A stretch of DNA of 64,000 nt, from assembly GCF_040372045.1 (NCBI RefSeq), contig NZ_BAABWH010000001.1. One strand, 5' to 3'. Shown here piece by piece: positions 53,333-63,400 of the stretch. The notes under the pieces are model-generated. The model was not told the DNA's origin. It saw nothing but the letters and a program-made list of their open reading frames with translations, and ran no database searches. Made by a program: the position numbers and the translations under genes. Source of the DNA: Thalassolituus sp006212115. Lineage in GTDB: Bacteria > Pseudomonadota > Gammaproteobacteria > Pseudomonadales > Oceanobacteraceae. Within the stretch, counting starts at the first letter, position 1; each line of letters opens with the position of its first letter.

Positions 53333-54532
53333 TCACTCGTTGGTGTATACGACTTCAACATCGTAGTCGTCGTCATCATCGTCCTGTTGCGAGGCTTTAC
53401 GATCCGCCCGCTCCTGACGACGACGTTCGTGCAGTGCTTCGAGGTGTTCTCTGGCCTCTTCTTCTACCTGCTCGCGCTCAGCAAGAATGGCTTCTGCAAA
53501 TTCTTCGTCTTCCGCGGCACGCTCACGGCGTTCTTCCATGTATTCCATGATGTCGCAGACCAGCTTGTGCGTGCCATCGCGGTTAATGGCAGAGATTTCA
53601 TAAACCGGGCCCTCCCAGTTCAGTTTCTCAATAATGTCCTGACAACGGGCTTCGCGCTCATCTTCAGGCAGCAGATCAAGCTTATTCAACACCAACCAAC
53701 GGTCACGCAACGCCAGTCCGGGAGAGAAATTCTCCAGTTCGCGACTGATGGCTTCAACACACTCCGCCGGATCTGCATCATCGAACGGCGCCATATCAAC
53801 AATATGCAGAAGCAACTGCGTACGAACAAGATGCTTCAGGAATCGGGTTCCAAGACCTGCGCCTTCTGCAGCCCCTTCAATCAGGCCGGGAATATCAGCG
53901 ATAACAAAACTGCGATGCTCTTCGATAGACACTACACCCAGGTTAGGTACCAGAGTGGTAAAGGGATAATCTGCCACTTTCGGGGTCGCCGCTGAAACCG
54001 AGCGGATAAAGGTCGACTTCCCTGCGTTTGGCAAACCTAACAAGCCCACATCCGCCAACACTTTCAGCTCAAGCTTGAGATTGCGCGATTCGCCCGGCTG
54101 TCCCGGCTTAGATTGACGTGGAGCCTGGTTCGTCGATGACTTGTAACGGGTGTTCCCCAAGCCGTGAAAGCCACCTTGCGCAACCAAAAGCTGGTCACCG
54201 TGCGCCGTCAGGTCGCCGAGTATTTCGTTAGTGTCGTCATCGATCGCCGTGGTACCAACCGGTACCTTGAGGATAATGTGTTCACCTTTCGCACCGGTGC
54301 AGTTACGGCCAGAACCGGGCCTGCCATTTTCCGCTTTGAAACGACGGGTATAGCGGTAATCAACGAGTGTATTGGTATTTTCGTCAGCTTCGAGATACAC
54401 AGAACCACCATCACCACCGTCGCCGCCGTCCGGGCCACCTTTGGGGATGAATTTCTCTCGACGAAAACTGACACAGCCGTTGCCGCCTTTGCCAGCATCT
54501 ACAACGATCCGGACTTCATCAACGAACTTCAT
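53333..54532 (-). CDS. obgE: Obg-family GTPase CgtA/ObgE
   Basis: The 399-residue protein has a glycine-rich Obg fold (MKFVDEVRIVVDAGKGGNGC; GGDGGDGGSVYLEAD), a G domain (GLPNAGKSTFI near 165; DIPGLIEGAAEGAGLG; NKLD; SAI) and a Glu/Asp-rich C-terminal tail. It binds the 50S subunit and links ribosome assembly to ppGpp. Homology starts at ATG 54532; the longer frame to 54577 is not conserved and runs into a terminator. It follows rpmA as usual. Confidence 0.96.
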   Translation of the reverse strand: MKFVDEVRIVVDAGKGGNGCVSFRREKFIPKGGPDGGDGGDGGSVYLEADENTNTLVDYRYTRRFKAENGRPGSGRNCTGAKGEHIILKVPVGTTAIDDDTNEILGDLTAHGDQLLVAQGGFHGLGNTRYKSSTNQAPRQSKPGQPGESRNLKLELKVLADVGLLGLPNAGKSTFIRSVSAATPKVADYPFTTLVPNLGVVSIEEHRSFVIADIPGLIEGAAEGAGLGTRFLKHLVRTQLLLHIVDMAPFDDADPAECVEAISRELENFSPGLALRDRWLVLNKLDLLPEDEREARCQDIIEKLNWEGPVYEISAINRDGTHKLVCDIMEYMEERRERAAEDEEFAEAILAEREQVEEEAREHLEALHERRRQERADRKASQQDDDDDDYDVEVVYTNE

Positions 54533-54562
54533 GGTAATAGTGCTCTGATTCAGGATGTACAA

Positions 54563-54596
54563 ATAAAAACGCCCCAACTGCTATGCAGTCAGGGCG
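54563..54596 (-). terminator. Terminator between rpmA and obgE
   Basis: Minus strand CGCCCTGACTGC-ATA-GCAGTTGGGGCG followed by TTTTTATTT. It lies 22 bp after the rpmA stop. The stem has one G-U and one mismatched pair. It separates the ribosomal-protein transcript from obgE. Confidence 0.82.
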
Positions 54597-54617
54597 CATC
54601 AGCATATTCCGAAGCGA

Positions 54618-54878
54618 TTAAGCCGCTGGAACGATGCTTACGGTCTTACGGTTGTTCTTACCTTTGACCTCAAACTTCACTGCGCCTTCAGCAGTAGCGA
54701 AGAGAGTGTGGTCACGACCGATCTTAACGTTGTCACCAGCGTGGAACTTAGTACCACGCTGACGAACGATGATCGCGCCTGCTTTTGCAGTCTGGCCGCC
54801 AAACAGTTTTACGCCAAGGCGTTTACTTTCGGAATCGCGACCGTTCTTGGTAGAACCACCAGCTTTTTTGTGAGCCAT
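54618..54878 (-). CDS. rpmA: 50S ribosomal protein L27
   Basis: The 86-residue basic protein starts MAHKKAGGSTKNGRDSESKR and continues LGVKLFGGQTAKAGAIIVRQRGT, diagnostic of L27. Its N-terminus reaches the peptidyl-transferase centre. The frame is open upstream to 54938, but 54878 is the conserved start. It is co-transcribed with rplU. Confidence 0.97.
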   Translation of the reverse strand: MAHKKAGGSTKNGRDSESKRLGVKLFGGQTAKAGAIIVRQRGTKFHAGDNVKIGRDHTLFATAEGAVKFEVKGKNNRKTVSIVPAA

Positions 54879-54957
54879 TGCTTTACTCCTAGCTGCGAGG
54901 TCACTGCAACACTGCGGATGCGGCGGCGTTAACCGCACGGACCTCTGAAATTAGTGT

Positions 54958-55269
54958 TTAGCCAGCGATGCTGGTGATTTTCAATTCAGTGAACCACTGA
55001 CGGTGGCCCATCTGCTTCATGTGGTGCTTACGACGCTTGAACTTCATGATCTTCACTTTCTTGTGACGACCGTGATTAACAACTTCAGCTGTTACTTTAG
55101 CGCCTTCAACCACTGGAGCGCCGATTTTAACATCGTCGCCGTTGCCGATCAGCAGAACTTTTTCCAGTTCAACGTTTTCGCCAGTCGCTACTTCCAGCTT
55201 TTCAACTTTCAGAGTCTGACCTTCTTCAACGCGGTATTGCTTACCGCCAGTTACTACTACAGCGTACAT
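54958..55269 (-). CDS. rplU: 50S ribosomal protein L21
   Basis: The 103-residue protein starts MYAVVVTGGKQYRVEEGQTLKVEKL and ends with KIMKFKRRKHHMKQMGHRQ plus FTELKI, the L21 signature. It is the first gene of the rplU-rpmA operon and is preceded by a leader of about 160 nt. Confidence 0.97.
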   Translation of the reverse strand: MYAVVVTGGKQYRVEEGQTLKVEKLEVATGENVELEKVLLIGNGDDVKIGAPVVEGAKVTAEVVNHGRHKKVKIMKFKRRKHHMKQMGHRQWFTELKITSIAG

Positions 55270-55437
55270 AACTGTAATTCTCCGCTAGCACTTGTCGTGC
55301 ATGATTTTTCAGTACGTGGCTTTTCACCTTCCGATGTCAGCCTTCCGCACTGCCTTATCCCTCTCGCTACTTAAGCCTGCTTCTATTGGCAGCACTCTGG
55401 CGTCCATATGGCAGGGAGCGTAATTTCGGGGCGCGAG

Positions 55438-55466
55438 ACTATACCGCACTCCTGTTTTTGCCGCAA
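55438..55466 (-). promoter_or_regulatory. Putative sigma-70 promoter of rplU-rpmA
   Basis: Minus strand TTGCGG (55466-55461), 17-bp spacer, TATAGT (55443-55438). Transcription from here would give about a 160-nt untranslated leader before rplU. Confidence 0.6.
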
Positions 55467-55486
55467 GTATAAGGCAGGCCTTTTTC

Positions 55487-55515
55487 TTGACAGCGCGGGC
55501 CCGCCTCCCTAGCAT
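55487..55515 (+). promoter_or_regulatory. Putative sigma-70 promoter of ispB
   Basis: TTGACA at 55487-55492, 17-bp GC-rich spacer and TAGCAT at 55510-55515, 31 bp before the ispB start. It diverges from the rplU promoter with about 20 bp between the -35 boxes. Confidence 0.5.
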
Positions 55516-55546
55516 TTGCCTCACTATAAAGCAGGCACCCAAATCC

Positions 55547-56515
55547 ATGCAGATAAAAGACGTACTTGCCACGGTTCATGAGGAGTTTCAGGCCGTTGAC
55601 AAGCTGATCCACGAGCAACTCGAAAGTCGAGTCCCTCTGGTTGAAAAAATTGCTGAGTATATTGTTAGCAGTGGCGGTAAACGAATCCGCCCATTACTCG
55701 TACTGATGACCGCCAAAGCCTTTAACCGTGCGGACGCTGACGCCGTCAAACTGGCTACTGTCATCGAATTTCTGCATACCGCGACCCTGCTTCATGACGA
55801 CGTCGTCGACACTTCAGATATGCGTCGTGGCAACCCGACAGCCAACGCACGTTGGGGTAACGCCCCGAGTGTTCTTGTCGGTGACTTCCTTTACAGCCGC
55901 GCGTTTGAAATGATGGTCGAGCTGCGCTCAATGCCAGTGATGGAGATTCTTTCCAACGCAACGTGCGTGATCGCCGAAGGCGAGGTCATGCAGCTGACCA
56001 ACGTCAAGAACCCGGACACCACCGAAGCTCAGTACATGGAAGTTATTCACGGTAAAACCGCCATGCTGTTCGAAGCTTCTACGCACTCAGCGGCGGCCTT
56101 ACTGGAACTGGATGAGCAACAGAGACTCTCACTTAAAGAGTACGGTAAAGAACTCGGCATGGCCTTCCAGCTTGTTGACGACGTGCTGGATTACGAGGGT
56201 GACGCAGCGGAAATGGGCAAAAACGTCGGCGACGATTTGGCTGAAGGGAAAGCCACCCTGCCACTGATTCACGCTATGGCACATGCAAATGAAGCAGACC
56301 GCCAGCTGATCCGTAATGCGATCCGCAAAGGCGGGCTTGATGACATGAACGAAGTACTGCGTGTCGTAAAAAGCTGCGGCTCACTGGACTATACAAGACA
56401 ACAAGCTGAGGCCTGTCGCGATCGAGCTCAAGCTCATCTGGCAGATTTACCTGATTCACCAGCTCGTGACGCACTCGCTGCCCTTGCAGCCATTGCGGTA
56501 GAACGCACCACCTGA
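55547..56515 (+). CDS. ispB: Octaprenyl-diphosphate synthase IspB
   Basis: The 322-residue trans-prenyltransferase has the first Asp-rich motif LLHDDVVDTSDMRRG near residue 83 and the second QLVDDVLDYEGD near 210, plus GGKRIRPLLVLM near 45. It makes the side chain of ubiquinone from isoprenoid units supplied by the IspH pathway. The open frame extends upstream to 55487, but homology begins at MQIKDVLATV. Divergent position from rplU is conserved. Confidence 0.96.
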   Translation: MQIKDVLATVHEEFQAVDKLIHEQLESRVPLVEKIAEYIVSSGGKRIRPLLVLMTAKAFNRADADAVKLATVIEFLHTATLLHDDVVDTSDMRRGNPTANARWGNAPSVLVGDFLYSRAFEMMVELRSMPVMEILSNATCVIAEGEVMQLTNVKNPDTTEAQYMEVIHGKTAMLFEASTHSAAALLELDEQQRLSLKEYGKELGMAFQLVDDVLDYEGDAAEMGKNVGDDLAEGKATLPLIHAMAHANEADRQLIRNAIRKGGLDDMNEVLRVVKSCGSLDYTRQQAEACRDRAQAHLADLPDSPARDALAALAAIAVERTT

Positions 56516-56531
56516 CGGAGTAATCTCCCAC

Positions 56532-58277
56532 ATGATACGCACCGGGTTTTGGATACTGCTTTTCTTCATTAGCTTCCCGGTGCATTCCGGTCTGCTTGAT
56601 GGACTCAAAGGCGAGAATGAATTTCTCCCCGTTGAGCAAGCCTTCCCCTTTGAGGTTTACTCCTCCCCCGGCAAAGTCAGCGTGCGCTGGAACAGCGCTG
56701 ACGGCTATTACCTGTATCAACACCGTATTTACCTGACTCAAAATGGCACCCGTATTGATCCCGAGTCATTCTCAACTCCCGGCCTCGAAAAGTACGACGA
56801 AGCCTTTGGTGACATCATTGCCTATTACGGCGAGCTTGAAGTCACATTTAACACCTCAACTATGCAACCGGACATTGCCACTCTGCACCATCAGGGATGC
56901 GCGGACGCCGGACTTTGCTATCCACCACAGACACGCGAGATAGAAGTCATTGCGGCAGCTGTAACAACGACCTCAACACCCTCCAATAGCTCTGACGCCG
57001 ACGTGGCAGGCAGCGACTCAATCACGGAATCTTTATTCGGTGGCCGATCACTGATTGCCATTATGGGAATTTTCTTTGTACTCGGTCTGGGCCTGACTCT
57101 GACACCGTGTGTATTACCTATGGTGCCGATTCTGACGAGTGTGGTACTGGGCGGCGGTAAAACCAGCGCTGCACGGGGCTTCTGGCTATCGTTCCTCTAT
57201 GTCACTGGTATGGCAGTCACATACGCTGCTGCGGGCCTGACCGTTGGATTACTGGGTGCAGGCGCCAACGTTCAGGCCATGATGCAGAGCCCGCCCGTAC
57301 TCATTGGCTTTGCGCTTCTTTTCGGACTTCTGTCTCTATCCATGTTTGGCGTATACGAATTACAGCTGCCGTCTGGTTTACGCAACCGCCTCAATGCTCT
57401 CAGCCAGAAACAGAATGGTGGCCACGGGGGCAGCGTATTTATCATCGGCGTATTGTCGGCTCTCGTCGTCTCGCCCTGTGTCTCTGCGCCCTTAGCTGGC
57501 GCATTGGCTTATTTAAGCACCACAGGCGATGCGACAACCGGCGGCTTCGCGCTACTGGCACTCGGTTTTGGCATGGGAACGCCGCTGATTATTCTGGGTA
57601 CGACGGGGGCCAGCGTCTTGCCGAAAGCGGGTATCTGGATGGAACGCATCAAGTACCTGTTTGGCATCATGCTTTTAGGTGTCGCGATCTGGTTAATCAG
57701 TCGCCTGTTACCAGACCCGGTTGTACTCGGCTTGTGGGGTGCACTTGCTGTTGGGGCGGGCATACTCGCTGGCGCACTGACCACGGCTTCCGATGGCCCA
57801 CAACGCTTTATTAAACCGATCGCCGTCGCAGTCTTTGCCTATGGCGTTATTGCGATTGCCGGTGCGTTCACAGGTCGCTCTGATCCGTTAAATCCGTTAG
57901 GACACCATGACCCCAGCGCCCATGTCAGTCCGTTCTACCAGACCGAGTCCGTCGATGAAGTGAATACGCTGATTGCGTCAGCCTCAATGCCCGTGATGGT
58001 CGACCTGTACGCCGACTGGTGTATCTCATGCAAGATCATGGATAAAGAGATATTCGCCACCGACGAAGTGCAGCAACGCCTGAGCCATGTGCAGTGGGTT
58101 CAGTTGGACGTCACAGACAATTCCGACGCCCATCAGGCCTTCATGAAGGCTCAGGCGGTGTTTGGCCCGCCTACTGTACTGTTTTTCGAGCCCGGTGCAG
58201 ACAACGCCAGTGGCCGGATTATTGGTGAACGCGGTAAGGAAGAATTTCTGGCAGAAGCTGAGCGACTGGTTCCTTAA
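56532..58277 (+). CDS. dsbD: Thiol:disulfide interchange protein DsbD
   Basis: The 581-residue protein has a signal peptide, an N-terminal periplasmic domain with CADAGLCYPP, a central eight-TM CcdA-like part with Cys in LTPCVLPMVPIL and VSPCVSAPLAGAL, and a C-terminal thioredoxin domain with DLYADWCISCKIMDKE. It carries electrons from cytoplasmic thioredoxin to periplasmic DsbC/DsbG and cytochrome c maturation. GGAG precedes ATG 56532, 16 bp after ispB. Confidence 0.96.
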   Translation: MIRTGFWILLFFISFPVHSGLLDGLKGENEFLPVEQAFPFEVYSSPGKVSVRWNSADGYYLYQHRIYLTQNGTRIDPESFSTPGLEKYDEAFGDIIAYYGELEVTFNTSTMQPDIATLHHQGCADAGLCYPPQTREIEVIAAAVTTTSTPSNSSDADVAGSDSITESLFGGRSLIAIMGIFFVLGLGLTLTPCVLPMVPILTSVVLGGGKTSAARGFWLSFLYVTGMAVTYAAAGLTVGLLGAGANVQAMMQSPPVLIGFALLFGLLSLSMFGVYELQLPSGLRNRLNALSQKQNGGHGGSVFIIGVLSALVVSPCVSAPLAGALAYLSTTGDATTGGFALLALGFGMGTPLIILGTTGASVLPKAGIWMERIKYLFGIMLLGVAIWLISRLLPDPVVLGLWGALAVGAGILAGALTTASDGPQRFIKPIAVAVFAYGVIAIAGAFTGRSDPLNPLGHHDPSAHVSPFYQTESVDEVNTLIASASMPVMVDLYADWCISCKIMDKEIFATDEVQQRLSHVQWVQLDVTDNSDAHQAFMKAQAVFGPPTVLFFEPGADNASGRIIGERGKEEFLAEAERLVP

Positions 58278-58295
58278 ACATTCGCTCTGCCCGTA

Positions 58296-60425
58296 TCAAA
58301 AGTCCCAGGTAACGGACGCAGAATAGGCGGCGCCGGGCCCGTAAAATGCCTGGTTATTGTCCGCTGCCCAATAGAAACTGGTGTAATACTTAGAGTCAGC
58401 AATATTCGTTGCATTCGCACGCAACGTAATATTATCGAACACCTCATAAGACGCCATCGCATCAATCAGGGTGTAGGCTCCCTGATTAACAGAACGGGCC
58501 TCTATTTCATCCTGCCAACGCAGACTGAAACCCAATCCAATGCCGGTACCTGAGGTGTAAAGTGATGTCAGACGGAATGTATTTTCTGGGTTGAAAGTAC
58601 GTATCTGTTCATCGTCTTTATTGGTAATTTTTACATGGGTATAACTGGTGTTAATGGCTACCGTGGGTGACACCATACCCGACAACTGCAATTCATAGCC
58701 CTGACTGAAATATTCCTCGCCCGCGCGATAATACGGCCGTCCCGTTTCATCACTGATACCTGCAATCTCGGCGACGTTCGTCTTCTCAGTTTTGAATACG
58801 CCTGCGGATGCCAGCGCGGCTTTGTTAAACAGGTCCAGCTTAAATCCTACTTCGTAGGCATCGCCGGATTCGGGTTCAAGTAGCTGCCCGCCCTGAGTCA
58901 CCTTATCGGTCTCTTGTGGACTGAATATTTTTGTCGCACTGGCGTAGGCCGCAAGTGCGTCGGTCAGGTTATAGACGACACCCAGGTACGGTACGACTTC
59001 ATTTTCAATCTGAGTATCCACTTCTTCTGAGTATGACTCGCCCTGAGTATCCAGATTCATTAACCGAAGACCCGCAGTAACCAGCAACTCTTCGGTTACG
59101 TCCAGTCGGGCAGTGGAGTACAGGCTGAACAACATCTGCTCCAGATCCCGACCAGAACTACCACCGGTAAACTCTGGCTCCTGAATATCGCCATCCCAGG
59201 TCCGCAGCGACTCCACCGCGACTTCACCCAACTCACTGGCAGTGGATACGTCATCGGTTTTCGAGCGGGATAATTGTGCGCCTGTCACCAACTGCAGATC
59301 CCGATGACCCAGTGTTAGATAACCCTGTGCATAGAGGTCAAAAACAGATTGCTCAGTCGTTGCCTGGTAAGCACTGCCCCGCCCTCTCAGGCCGTCACCC
59401 GATACGCGGTCTTCGGTCGTAGTAAAAAAGAACAAACGGCTATCGGTATCCGTCGTAAATTGCTGTATCTGCACATGAGCTTCCCAGGTGTAACTCAGAT
59501 AGTGCGTAAGTTCGGCAAACAGCATTTGCGTATCGTTGTGCGTGTAAGCCCACTCAGGCCCTGTGTTGGTTGCACGCAAGTAATCTGTCGGCGTACCGTC
59601 ACTGTATACGATAGGCAGCGCCCCCCAGCTTGGGCTGTCGGTCTTTTGCGCCTGATGGCTGGCTCCCAGCGTCAGGACGGTGTCTGGGCTGACATCGTAG
59701 TCAACGACACCGTAAAACAAACCCGTTTCCCGGTGATAGCGGTCAAGATAGGAATCCGCCGACTCACCGACGGCGACTGCGCGTCCCCGCAGCCCTTCGC
59801 TCAACGTGCCCGTAATATCGGCCTGCAAACGCAACTGGTTCCAACTGCCTACACCAAAAGATAAACCCCCACCGAATGCATCCTGCGGCTTTTTACGAAC
59901 GAAGTTCACCGTGGCAGAAGGGTCGCCATACGCAGAGGTAATGCCGTTCGCGCCGGACAAGACTTCGATACGATCAAACATCGCCGTATCGATTCCACCG
60001 CGTAATAAGCCATCCGTTAACGGCAAACCCACACCGTCATACTGAAAATTCGTAATGTTGTAGCCGCGGGCGGTAAAGTAGGTCCGCTCAGTTTCAACAC
60101 GCTGAACGTTCACACCCGAGGAATATTCCAGCGCCTGGTTTACGTCACTCAAATCAAATTGCGTTAACTGCTCACTACTGATGGTAGAGATAGACTGTGG
60201 TAATTCCTTCGCGGAAAGATTTATTTTTAACGCAGCGTTAGAGTCTTGTGTACGAAAGCGTCGCGTTTCTTCTTTTTCCCCCTCCACCACGACATCAGAC
60301 AGTTCAAGCAAGTCGAGACCAAAATTCGGATCGGTATCTGTTTCCGCATAAACATTGCCTGCCAGAAATACCCATACTGGCACTACAAAAACTGGTATTA
60401 CCCAAAAAGGATATTTCACCCCCAT
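58296..60425 (-). CDS. TonB-dependent siderophore receptor coupled to the cadherin/HmuY-like gene
   Basis: The 709-residue protein has a signal segment (VFLAGNVYAETD) and a plug with AKELPQSISTISSEQL, FTARGYNITNFQYDGVGLP, FDRIEVLSGANGITSAYGDPSATVNFVRKKP. This FhuE/FpvA-like pattern is typical of ferric hydroxamate or mixed siderophore receptors. The barrel ends SASVTWDF. Its ATG shares one base with the stop codon of the upstream giant gene (TGATG), so the two are translated together. No terminator is seen before dsbD, 18 bp away on the opposite strand. Confidence 0.92.
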   Translation of the reverse strand: MGVKYPFWVIPVFVVPVWVFLAGNVYAETDTDPNFGLDLLELSDVVVEGEKEETRRFRTQDSNAALKINLSAKELPQSISTISSEQLTQFDLSDVNQALEYSSGVNVQRVETERTYFTARGYNITNFQYDGVGLPLTDGLLRGGIDTAMFDRIEVLSGANGITSAYGDPSATVNFVRKKPQDAFGGGLSFGVGSWNQLRLQADITGTLSEGLRGRAVAVGESADSYLDRYHRETGLFYGVVDYDVSPDTVLTLGASHQAQKTDSPSWGALPIVYSDGTPTDYLRATNTGPEWAYTHNDTQMLFAELTHYLSYTWEAHVQIQQFTTDTDSRLFFFTTTEDRVSGDGLRGRGSAYQATTEQSVFDLYAQGYLTLGHRDLQLVTGAQLSRSKTDDVSTASELGEVAVESLRTWDGDIQEPEFTGGSSGRDLEQMLFSLYSTARLDVTEELLVTAGLRLMNLDTQGESYSEEVDTQIENEVVPYLGVVYNLTDALAAYASATKIFSPQETDKVTQGGQLLEPESGDAYEVGFKLDLFNKAALASAGVFKTEKTNVAEIAGISDETGRPYYRAGEEYFSQGYELQLSGMVSPTVAINTSYTHVKITNKDDEQIRTFNPENTFRLTSLYTSGTGIGLGFSLRWQDEIEARSVNQGAYTLIDAMASYEVFDNITLRANATNIADSKYYTSFYWAADNNQAFYGPGAAYSASVTWDF

Positions 60426-63400
60426 CAGAAACCCTCATACAACAGGCTGTAGTCGGCCTGGGTACCGCTCAGGTTGCCATCATAAGACAACACCTGAATT
60501 TTAAATCGCGCGCCGGTATCCGTACGTACGTGGTACACACGTTGGTTACTGGAAATACTGCCGTCAGCATTAAACTGCAGGTGATCGTACTGAGACACGG
60601 GAGATTTTCCTTCGCCACTTAACAGATGACGGAAATCATCCAGGTTATCCAGCATAGGGCTGAGATTACCATCGCCGTCCTCGGTACGGGTAAAGCCTTG
60701 TATTGCTGCTACACCGCCGGTTCGGTTACCGTTAATAGCCGCTCGTACACGGGTTGCACTGGCACGGCGAATACCCAACCAATTCTTCTCTGGACGGAAC
60801 GCAATACCCAATACCATATCCCAATTTTCCAGCGCCTCTGTTGCCGACGCCACGCCATTCGATACCTGTTCAAACTGACTGGTACGGCGGTTCATATCTG
60901 GCGCGATATCCACGTCGAACGTTAGCGAGCCAGAATAATCAACGTAATCGCCCTGATCACAGCCAAAGGGCTTGTATTGGGAAATGTAGTCAAAATCAAA
61001 GAAGGTTTGTTTGTACCAGACATCGCCTTCTCCGTCCGGATCACCTTCTGGGTAACTGCCATGACGGAAACTCAGACACAACTCCTGCTCCGGACCGAAT
61101 TGTGTGTCGCCAGCATCCACATCCAATACGGAGTAGTAGAAATATCCATTGTTCGTTTGTGCGACACCGTCGCTGTTGCGATCGCCGAAACTGACTGCGC
61201 GCATGCGGACGTAACGAGTACCTTCAGAGGTACGGAGAATAAAGTAGTTCTCAGGTTTTACCGGTAAATCGTCGACGACTTCATCCGCAATGCCCTGCGG
61301 ACCAGCAACATCGTAGACACGATAAAACTGATTTCCAAAGGCCTTTTCTATATTTTCAGAGTCATTGTCAGAAGCCCAAAGGCCCCAGTTGTCATTCCAG
61401 CTATCGGCATTATCTTTGGTTTCGGCTGCAAGAGTGGGCAGGTAGTCCGACGAGCCTAACGGGCCGTTCACTTCATCGAATTCGCGGGTGTTCGCGAATG
61501 CAGATGCCGCTGTGCTGTTCAGGCTGATAAAGTCACCGCTGACGCGTAGATCCCAACCAGAAACAGCCGATGTCGATACCGTCGCAGTATCCAGATCAAT
61601 ATATCGCGCGCCAAATAAAGCACTGAACTCCAGCGTCTCCGCTGCGGTATCCAGCACCGTCACTGTAATATCGACCGATGCCGAATTGGCATCATCATCC
61701 GTCGCTGTGTAGGTAATCTGGTAGTTGTTGTCGCCATCAGCATCGGTTGGAGCCTCGAAATCAGCCATATCGGTCAAACGGATACGTCCATCATTATCCA
61801 ATGTAAATGCACCCGCATCTGCGCCCGTGATCTGATAGCTCAGCGAACCAATTGGCGCATCCCCAGAAACCACGGGTACCACCCCAACGTCCTGAGTATT
61901 TTCATTGACGCTGTAATCCGAGTTCTGAAGGCTGAAATTGGCGACCTCCATAACATCATTCACTGTGATGATGACAGACTGTTGTTGCACGCCACTGATG
62001 CCGTCATCAACATTGACGGTCACACCGTAGGTATTATTCAAATCACTGTCGGCCGGAGCTTCAAAATTCTGTGCTGACAGACGCAGCGTCGTTGCAGGCA
62101 GGCCTCCATTGAGACTGAAGGCATCAGAGTCCGTACCCAACAGACTCAGGGTGTAATTCAGTGTCACGGTTTCTGAGCACACCTGATCCACGCTTTCGGG
62201 CACGCACGGTATTGGATTGGTGTAACTCAGTGGCGTCACTGACAGCGGCACTTCCGTGAGTGCATTCTCGTTGGCGCTTTGATGACTCAGAGGCGCGAAT
62301 TCAAACCCTGCGTATTCAACGACATCCCGTACGCTGACGGTGATGGCCAAGGTCGCCGTGTTGCCGTCGCTGTCTGCGGCTTCGATAACCACATTCAGGG
62401 CATAGGCCGGGCCAGCACTCTGCGCTGGCTCACTCGCGCCAGCCAGCACCTCGTAGTCCTGTGGTTTCAGGCGCAGGGTACCCGTGGCACTGTCGATGCG
62501 GAACCGGGCGGCATCACTGCCGGTTAACCGGTACGTCAGGCTGCCAACATAACCACTGCTGGCCGTCGGCGTGCGTGGACTGTCGACGGTGACTTCGTCG
62601 ATGCTGTAATCGCTGATGCCGCTCAAGCTGAAGCTGCTGCTTTCGGCCACGTTGTTAATACTGATAGCAATATTCGCCTGAGCCTGGTTACCGTCGCTGT
62701 CTGCGGCACTCAATACCGCCAGGTATTGGTTGTCGCCGTTCAGATCCTGCGGGGTTTCGAAGTCGCGCGCACTCAGGGTCAGGCTGCCATTCTGGCTCAG
62801 GGTAAAGAAGCTGGCGTCGTCGCCACTCAGGCTGTAGGTCAGTGCGCCAATCGGAGCATCGCCACTGAGTTCTACAGGAACGCTGATGACGCTGTTTTCG
62901 TCGCCACTGATCGTTTGTGATGTCAGTGTGAAGTCTGCGACTTCGGTGACGTCTACAACAGTGACAGAAACCGTGACTGATTTTGAACCGCCAACGATGT
63001 CGGTTACCGTCACCAGTGCCTGATACACTTGATTCTGGTTAGCATCAGACGGTGCTTCAAAGTCCTGAATATTGAGCCGCACTATCGCCGGGCGTACGGT
63101 ATCGTCGATTGCAAATTGAGCCGCGTCCGCACCGGACAATGCGTATGTGTAAGCGAGTGGTACGCCTGCAACGGTATCTGGCGACACCCGAATTTCAGCG
63201 CCCGAATCGACAGTATTTTCATCGACGCTGTATGGTTCGATGGCCTCCACGTCGAAGCCATCGTATTCATCGACGTCGACCACGGATACACTGATCCTTG
63301 TGCTGGCGACATTGCCATCCGTATCTTCGGCAATCAGGGTCACTGGCAAAGCCACGGGCTCACCGCTGTCGCTGCCTGGCAGGGATTCATAGTCCTGTGG

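Noticed and set aside
54533..54577. Extension of obgE to 54577
   Set aside because: The conserved protein begins at MKFVDEV, and the extension lies in the rpmA terminator.
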